Program-made: the position numbers and the translations under genes
Source: Flavobacterium sp. UBA807
Lineage (GTDB): Bacteria > Bacteroidota > Bacteroidia > Flavobacteriales > Flavobacteriaceae
Direction of reading: 5' to 3'
Assembly (NCBI GenBank): GCA_002296885.1
Contig: DBIH01000288.1
Location: 1 to 11,566, forward strand
DNA: 11,566 nt
The notes under the pieces: generated by a model
Database searches by the model: none
The model's input: only the letters and a program-made list of their open reading frames with translations
Told to the model about the DNA's origin: nothing
Shown here: positions 7,109 to 11,566 of the stretch, piece by piece
Numbering within the stretch: the first letter of the stretch is position 1
Layout: each line of letters opens with the position of its first letter

Positions 7109-9841
7109 TTATCGTATTGTTCGGTCAGCCTGATTTCGTTTATCCCATTTGATATCGCTTAGTACTCCCGCTTTTATCCCAATAAAAAATCCCCAATACG
7201 GATTGTTACCAAAAGGAACCCAGTTAAAGTCCATGCGCCAGCTCAACAAATCTCTTTCAAAACGAAGTTGTGTAAAGGTAACACCTTTATTTACAAAATC
7301 ATATCCGGTAGAAGCACCGATTTTCCACTTAGGAGTTAGCGTGGTATTCATAGAAACCATCAATGAGTTTCCGGTTATTTTCTTCTCCCGATTGTTATTC
7401 GAATAGGTAAGGGAATAGGCAAGATTCAAATCCCAGGGCAGTTCATATTTAAAGAATTCGGAAGGTTTATCTTCAGTATTATCTTTATCGTCATCTTTAA
7501 ACAAGCTCTGTCGCCTGTCACTCAAATCGGTATTACTGCCAAATAAATCGTCAGCACGCCCTCCATTTCTCTGACCTTGGGTGTTTTTCTTTTCTTCTAT
7601 ATCCTTGCTGGAGAATGAATAATTCAGTGTCATATTGGCACTGGTCATTCTGAATAAACTTCCACCATTGTCAATGTTCCAGGTATTGATTCTTTTACCG
7701 GCATTATTAATAGCATAAGGATCAAGGGTTGCTGCAAAATTGATATTCATCTTCTGCTTGAACAATTGAGTTCCGCCACTCACACGCATTGGCGACCATC
7801 GCAATGAATCGGCTGTAATGTCGTAGCTTGTAGAGAAGTTAAGGTTGTTTAACAGCATGATTTTCTTTGGTTCAGTTTTGGTTGAATCCTTATCGGTTAC
7901 TTTCGCTTCAAAAGTATTGCTGAGGCTGAAACCTAAATTATTTGACATAGTTTGTCCCGGAGCACCAAAAATACCATTATCGAAACGAGTATATTTTACC
8001 ATTGTTCCGCTACCATCAGAATCGTATGTATCGTAATATTTCGAAAAGCTAGGTGTATAATTGTATGAAATATTAGGGCGCATTACGTGGCGTATAGCTT
8101 GAATTTTTTTGTTTTCACCAAAATTAAAGGTACCATAAATGGTAGTTCCCAAACTTGAAGAAAAAGAATAAGTTCTAAAGGCATCAAATCCCTGAATATC
8201 GGTATCAACAACAGTGTTTTTAATTGGGTCATATTGTCTTTTGATGGTTTTCAGATACCAAACCTCATTGTAGTTTACCGAAGTAGTAGCACTGAAATAT
8301 TTAAAGACTTTAAAGTTCGTACTCAATGGAATACTGTGCTGAAATCCAACTTTAGCATCCCTGAACATTTGTGGTTTGAAGAATAATGAATCGGTCGTGT
8401 TAATCCTGTTTTCACCTCTCAGGCTATACTGAAAATTGATGTTTTTAAATAAGCCTTTTTTGACACCGTCTTTAGGAGCAAAAGGATAAACCCTGTCAAC
8501 GCTCAACTGCAGTGTGGGCAGTGTCATGTTTATCTGCTCTGTGTTGGTGTTCTGCGAATGTGTTGCCGTTAAAGATAAATTTACTTGTGGTATCCAGTTA
8601 AATGTTTTGGAATAAGAAATAGAAGAACTCAGCGTATTGTTTAGTCTTGATCCTACATTACTCTGATTGATGGAATTGACAAAATACTTACTACTTCCCA
8701 AATTTACCGAAGCTGAAAATCGCGAGTTAGGATTTGATTTTGCATCTTTGGAATGTGTCCACTGAATATTATAAATTTTAGTTCTTGAATAATCGGGATA
8801 GCCACGTTCACTGTTAATCAGGTTTTCAAAGCGTATATTAATGTTTCCTAAAAACTTATACTTTTTTGCGTATGATGACTGAAATCTCATCGCATAACTT
8901 CCATTGGTGTAATAATCGCCCAGTATGGCAAGGTCGTAATTATCACTGAGCGCAAAATAATATCCGCCATTTTGCAAAGAAAAACCTCTGTTATTGCTGT
9001 CATTATAGGAAGGAATAATCAGCCCCGAACGAGCTTTTTCGGTCATCGGAAAAAATGCAAAAGGCAATGCTAACGGCGTGGGAACATCGGCTATCACCAT
9101 ATTGGTCATTCCTACTACAACTTTTTTGCCGGGAACTAATTTTACTTTATTGGTTTGGAAATAATACTCGGGATTATCAATGTCCTTAGCTGTTGTAAAA
9201 CGGGCACTTTTCATAAAGTAAACCGAATCATTTTCCTTTTTAGTAATGGCTGCTTTGACATTAAATTCGCCTTGATTGGTTCTGGAATTCCATACCAATG
9301 CTTTTTTTGTTTTGTAATTAAAGCGAATGGAGTCGGGTTCGACAACGTTAGTTCCCTGCTTAAAAACAGGCGATTGGATGTAAGCCCCGGTCGAATCCTT
9401 AATTCTTCCGGCATAAACTTCATTCTTCTGATAATCAAAAACAATGATCCCCGACTTTAATTCGATATCCTGATAATACAGCTCTGCCTTATCATAAAGA
9501 GTAACCAATTTTTTTTTCTGGTCAATCTTGGCATATTTTTCAGCTTTGTATTTTACTTTGTCCTCAAGCAATGGCTTTTTTACAATGCTTTCAGGCTTGA
9601 TTTTTATCTCGTTTAGTTCTGAGGTTTTAGGATCGGTTTTGGTATCAGCTTTTGGGGTATTTTCCTGATTTTTAGCGGCAAAGGATTTCTTTTTTTTATT
9701 ACCGTCTTGAGAATATGTTTTTGCGCTTCCCAGTGTTAGGAAAATTGTTAAAAAAACGATATAAAATAAGTTTCTTTGCAAAGGTTTAATACTATTTTTG
9801 TAGAAATATGGCTTGATTTTTGACGATGCAAACTTAAACAA
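7109..9841 (-). CDS. lptD: LptD-like outer-membrane LPS assembly barrel
   Basis: Inserts lipopolysaccharide into the outer leaflet of the outer membrane, receiving it from the periplasmic Lpt bridge. The widest frame has 910 residues, longer than E. coli LptD (784) as usual in Bacteroidota. There is no ATG before the signal peptide: the start must be TTG at 9841 or TTG at 9781 (890 residues, beginning MQRNLFYIV). The second gives a cleaner signal peptide ending TYSQ, numbered 45 in the longer form. Next come a Lys-rich linker, an OstA/LptA-like jelly-roll at about 90-260 (VTLYDKAELYYQDIELKSG, then VVVGMTNMVIADVPTPLALPF) and a barrel at about 265-910. The barrel has alternating aromatic/polar strands such as SGLIIPSYNDSNNRGFSLQ. 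Residues 746-795 are a highly charged insert. No cysteine occurs anywhere. It diverges from the amidase gene and precedes ridA by 18 bases. Other members of its transport system are not in the window. Confidence 0.9.
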   Translation of the reverse strand: MFKFASSKIKPYFYKNSIKPLQRNLFYIVFLTIFLTLGSAKTYSQDGNKKKKSFAAKNQENTPKADTKTDPKTSELNEIKIKPESIVKKPLLEDKVKYKAEKYAKIDQKKKLVTLYDKAELYYQDIELKSGIIVFDYQKNEVYAGRIKDSTGAYIQSPVFKQGTNVVEPDSIRFNYKTKKALVWNSRTNQGEFNVKAAITKKENDSVYFMKSARFTTAKDIDNPEYYFQTNKVKLVPGKKVVVGMTNMVIADVPTPLALPFAFFPMTEKARSGLIIPSYNDSNNRGFSLQNGGYYFALSDNYDLAILGDYYTNGSYAMRFQSSYAKKYKFLGNINIRFENLINSERGYPDYSRTKIYNIQWTHSKDAKSNPNSRFSASVNLGSSKYFVNSINQSNVGSRLNNTLSSSISYSKTFNWIPQVNLSLTATHSQNTNTEQINMTLPTLQLSVDRVYPFAPKDGVKKGLFKNINFQYSLRGENRINTTDSLFFKPQMFRDAKVGFQHSIPLSTNFKVFKYFSATTSVNYNEVWYLKTIKRQYDPIKNTVVDTDIQGFDAFRTYSFSSSLGTTIYGTFNFGENKKIQAIRHVMRPNISYNYTPSFSKYYDTYDSDGSGTMVKYTRFDNGIFGAPGQTMSNNLGFSLSNTFEAKVTDKDSTKTEPKKIMLLNNLNFSTSYDITADSLRWSPMRVSGGTQLFKQKMNINFAATLDPYAINNAGKRINTWNIDNGGSLFRMTSANMTLNYSFSSKDIEEKKNTQGQRNGGRADDLFGSNTDLSDRRQSLFKDDDKDNTEDKPSEFFKYELPWDLNLAYSLTYSNNNREKKITGNSLMVSMNTTLTPKWKIGASTGYDFVNKGVTFTQLRFERDLLSWRMDFNWVPFGNNPYWGFFIGIKAGVLSDIKWDKRNQADRTIR

Positions 9842-9859
9842 TATTTTGGGTCAAAAATA
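9829..9859 (-). promoter_or_regulatory. Two TAnnTTTG boxes at the lptD start
   Basis: On the minus strand TATTTTTG (9859 to 9852) and TAAGTTTG (9836 to 9829) both match the Bacteroidota -7 consensus TAnnTTTG exactly. The first ends 10 bases before the TTG at 9841 and would give an almost leaderless message for it. The second lies inside the longest reading frame but would give about a 40-base leader for the TTG at 9781. Neither has a well-spaced TTG -33 element, so support is partial. Confidence 0.35.
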
Positions 9860-9914
9860 AGGAAATATTGGTATTATAGCCTTTCGGTTTTAATTAAAAT
9901 TAACTTTTAAGTCG
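9842..9914. promoter_or_regulatory. Divergent lptD/amidase intergenic region
   Basis: These 73 bases must hold the outward promoters for lptD (-) and the amidase gene (+) unless lptD starts inside its frame. They are very A/T-rich and contain a perfect 12-bp palindrome TTTTAATTAAAA at 9888-9899. TAACTTTT at 9901-9908 differs from the -7 consensus by its last base but lies only 6 bases before the amidase ATG. The palindrome may reflect only base composition. Confidence 0.4.
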
Positions 9915-11057
9915 ATGAGATTTATAAATAATATAAAAACCTGTTTTTCAGTAGTTTTTCTTTTTAGCATTTTGAACGTTATGGGGCAGACAAACTCTGA
10001 GAAGTTCATTATTGTTCTTGATGCAGGGCATGGAGGAAAAGATCCCGGGAATTCTTATCACGGTTATGTCGAGAAAGATATTGCACTTAAAACAACCATG
10101 AAAGTTGGAAAGTTCCTTGAAAAAGAAGATGGTTTTCAGGTGGTTTATACACGTAAAACAGATGAATTCATCGAATTAGTTGACCGCCCAAAAGTTGCAA
10201 ACCGGCTTAATGCAAATTTGTTTGTTTCCATTCACTGCAACTCGGTTAAGAATTTTGAGCCTAAAGGAACAGAAACATTTGTTATGGCACTCAACAGAAG
10301 CGAGATGAATTTGGAAGTAACCAAAAAAGAAAATTCGGTTATTTTCCTTGAAGATAATTACAAAACAAAATACAAAGGTTTTGATCCTAATAAACCTGAA
10401 GTTGCAATAGGAGCTAAAATGCTCCAGGAAGAGAACTTAAACAGCAGTATAAGTCTTGCGACTAAAATTCAGGAGAACTTTACCAATAATTTGAACAGAA
10501 ATACCAGAGGTGTTAAACAACAACCTTTATGGGTTTTGGATGCGGCTTCCATGCCCGGAGTTTTAATTGAGTTAGGTTTTTTATCTAACAATGAAGAAGG
10601 GGAATACCTGAATTCAGATGAAGGACAGACCGAAATGGCACGTCAGATAGCGAATTCAATTATTCATTACAAACACGAGTATTTTAACGAGCCTAATAAT
10701 GGGGATGATGTAAAACAAGTTGTAAGGACATATAAACCCGAGCCAAAGCCTGAACCAAAAGAAGTTGTAGATACGACAACTTCAAAACCGGATGAAACTA
10801 TAAAAGTTATACCCGGGCAGAGTTTGTATAAAATACAGCTTTTTGCAAGCTCAAAAAAGAAAGATGTATCCTCAAATGATTTCAAAGGGTTAAAAGACAT
10901 TTCATATACATTTGAAAATAATCTTTACCGTTATTATTACGGAAAATCATATGACTTAGATTACGCAAGGAAAATGTGTAACGAAGCTAAAAATCAGGGA
11001 TTCCCAAGTGCTTTTATAGTTGTATTTGCCGATGGAAAATCCTCGGCTTTAAAATAA
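9915..11057 (+). CDS. Zinc N-acetylmuramoyl-L-alanine amidase with C-terminal SPOR-like domain
   Basis: Cuts the bond between N-acetylmuramic acid and the L-Ala of the peptide stem in peptidoglycan, in the periplasm, typically for daughter-cell separation or wall turnover. The 380 residues begin with a signal peptide (MRFINNIKTC... ending NVMGQ, about residue 25). The Amidase_3 domain spans about 30-255: zinc ligands His39 (LDAGHGG), Glu53 (YVEKDIA) and His107 (SIHCNS), with catalytic Glu219 in VLIELGFLSN. A Pro/Lys/Glu-rich linker (about 265-297, KPEPKPEPK) leads to a region at 303-373 that reads as a SPOR-like domain (YKIQLFASSKK, then a Tyr-rich YRYYYGK strand and AFIVVF). SPOR domains bind denuded septal glycan, which suggests action at division sites. 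No separate autoinhibitory helix insert is obvious beyond the KENSVIFLEDNY segment. The ATG at 9915 fits the signal peptide. A related gene follows 13 bases later. Confidence 0.95.
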   Translation: MRFINNIKTCFSVVFLFSILNVMGQTNSEKFIIVLDAGHGGKDPGNSYHGYVEKDIALKTTMKVGKFLEKEDGFQVVYTRKTDEFIELVDRPKVANRLNANLFVSIHCNSVKNFEPKGTETFVMALNRSEMNLEVTKKENSVIFLEDNYKTKYKGFDPNKPEVAIGAKMLQEENLNSSISLATKIQENFTNNLNRNTRGVKQQPLWVLDAASMPGVLIELGFLSNNEEGEYLNSDEGQTEMARQIANSIIHYKHEYFNEPNNGDDVKQVVRTYKPEPKPEPKEVVDTTTSKPDETIKVIPGQSLYKIQLFASSKKKDVSSNDFKGLKDISYTFENNLYRYYYGKSYDLDYARKMCNEAKNQGFPSAFIVVFADGKSSALK

Positions 11058-11070
11058 TAAAATTTACATT

Positions 11071-11566
11071 TTGAAACCAATAAAACAAATAAGAATATCT
11101 ATAATAGCATCCTTTGCTATTTTGTTTTTTTCTAACACATCCTATTCTCAAAAATTTAAAGTTACCCTCGATGCCGGTCATGGTGATCATGATTATGGCG
11201 CAGTTTATCACGGACATATCGAAAAAAATATCACATTAGCAATTGTGCTCAAAGTGGGTAAGATATTAGAGAAAAATTCAAGTATTGATGTAATTTATAC
11301 CAGAAAAACGGATGTCTTTATTGATTTGGTTGAACGTGCTAATATTGCAAACAGGGCTGATTCAGATATTTTTGTTTCAATACATTGTAACGCCAATCCA
11401 AACAATGCTGCTGATGGTAGTGAAACCTATGTGATGGGTATGTCTAAAAATGCTTCAAATCTTGAAGCGGCGAAACGTGAGAACTCGGTTGTGACCTTAG
11501 AAAAAGATTATAAACAAAAATATGAAGGCTTTGATCCAAAATCTCCTGAATCCTACGCAGGTATGG
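11071..11566 (+). CDS. Second N-acetylmuramoyl-L-alanine amidase, TTG start, 3'-truncated by window edge
   Basis: A periplasmic peptidoglycan amidase of the Amidase_3 family, paralogous to the gene before it. No in-frame ATG lies ahead of the signal peptide. TTG at 11071 begins KPIKQIRISIIASFAILFF and the segment ends NTSYSQ (cleavage about residue 27), so TTG is the likely start. Visible catalytic features are LDAGHG with zinc ligand His37, Glu51 in HIEKN and His105 in SIHCNA, followed by RENSVVTLEKDY and KYEGFDPKSPE. The frame runs open for 165 codons to the end of the window, so the catalytic Glu and any C-terminal domain are not seen. By eye about half of the aligned residues match the upstream amidase, implying an old tandem duplication. 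It begins 13 bases after that gene's stop, in the same likely operon. Confidence 0.93.
   Translation, partial: MKPIKQIRISIIASFAILFFSNTSYSQKFKVTLDAGHGDHDYGAVYHGHIEKNITLAIVLKVGKILEKNSSIDVIYTRKTDVFIDLVERANIANRADSDIFVSIHCNANPNNAADGSETYVMGMSKNASNLEAAKRENSVVTLEKDYKQKYEGFDPKSPESYAGM

Noticed and set aside
10667..10900. Minus-strand frame opposite the amidase linker and SPOR region.
   Set aside because: Its composition (Ser, Gly, Val, Thr runs) is the antisense reading of the KPEPKPEPK linker.

Overview
The window looks like chromosomal DNA from a member of the Bacteroidota, most likely a Flavobacteriaceae (Flavobacterium-like). The evidence is low GC, A/T-rich leaders without good Shine-Dalgarno sites, TAnnTTTG-like promoter boxes, signal peptides ending in Ser/Gly-Gln, a Bacteroidota-type long LptD, and an AATTCGT tandem repeat of a kind I recall from flavobacterial spacers. 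No tRNA, rRNA, CRISPR array, transposase or phage gene is visible. Both edges cut a gene.

Region 1 (1-3021, + strand) is central carbon metabolism: the 3' two-thirds of ATP-dependent 6-phosphofructokinase (pfkA), glyceraldehyde-3-phosphate dehydrogenase (gapA), a BadF/BadG-type N-acetylglucosamine kinase-like protein, a strong intrinsic terminator, then methylglyoxal synthase (mgsA). The set covers the committed step of upper glycolysis, triose oxidation, probable amino-sugar entry, and the methylglyoxal bypass that drains dihydroxyacetone phosphate when phosphate is short.

Region 2 (3033-6638, - strand) holds two exported proteins that I read as the more accessory part: a TPR-repeat protein of unknown role and a large CocE/NonD (peptidase S15-like) serine hydrolase with an extra N-terminal region. 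The TPR gene converges on mgsA with 11 bases between stops. A perfect 9-bp inverted repeat sits in its leader.

Region 3 (6710-9841, - strand) is ridA (enamine/imine deaminase) 18 bases behind lptD, the outer-membrane LPS-insertion barrel. LptD here has no cysteine and seems to start at TTG.

Region 4 (9915-11566, + strand) diverges from lptD across 73 bases. It carries two tandem, related zinc N-acetylmuramoyl-L-alanine amidases: the first complete with a C-terminal SPOR-like domain, the second cut by the window end and starting at TTG. With lptD they form an envelope-biogenesis neighbourhood.

I do not see a clearly new system. The points most worth a second look are the cysteine-free LptD with its start and a charged insert, the tandem amidases, the hairpin or operator before the TPR gene, the extended S15 hydrolase and the heptamer array before the sugar kinase.
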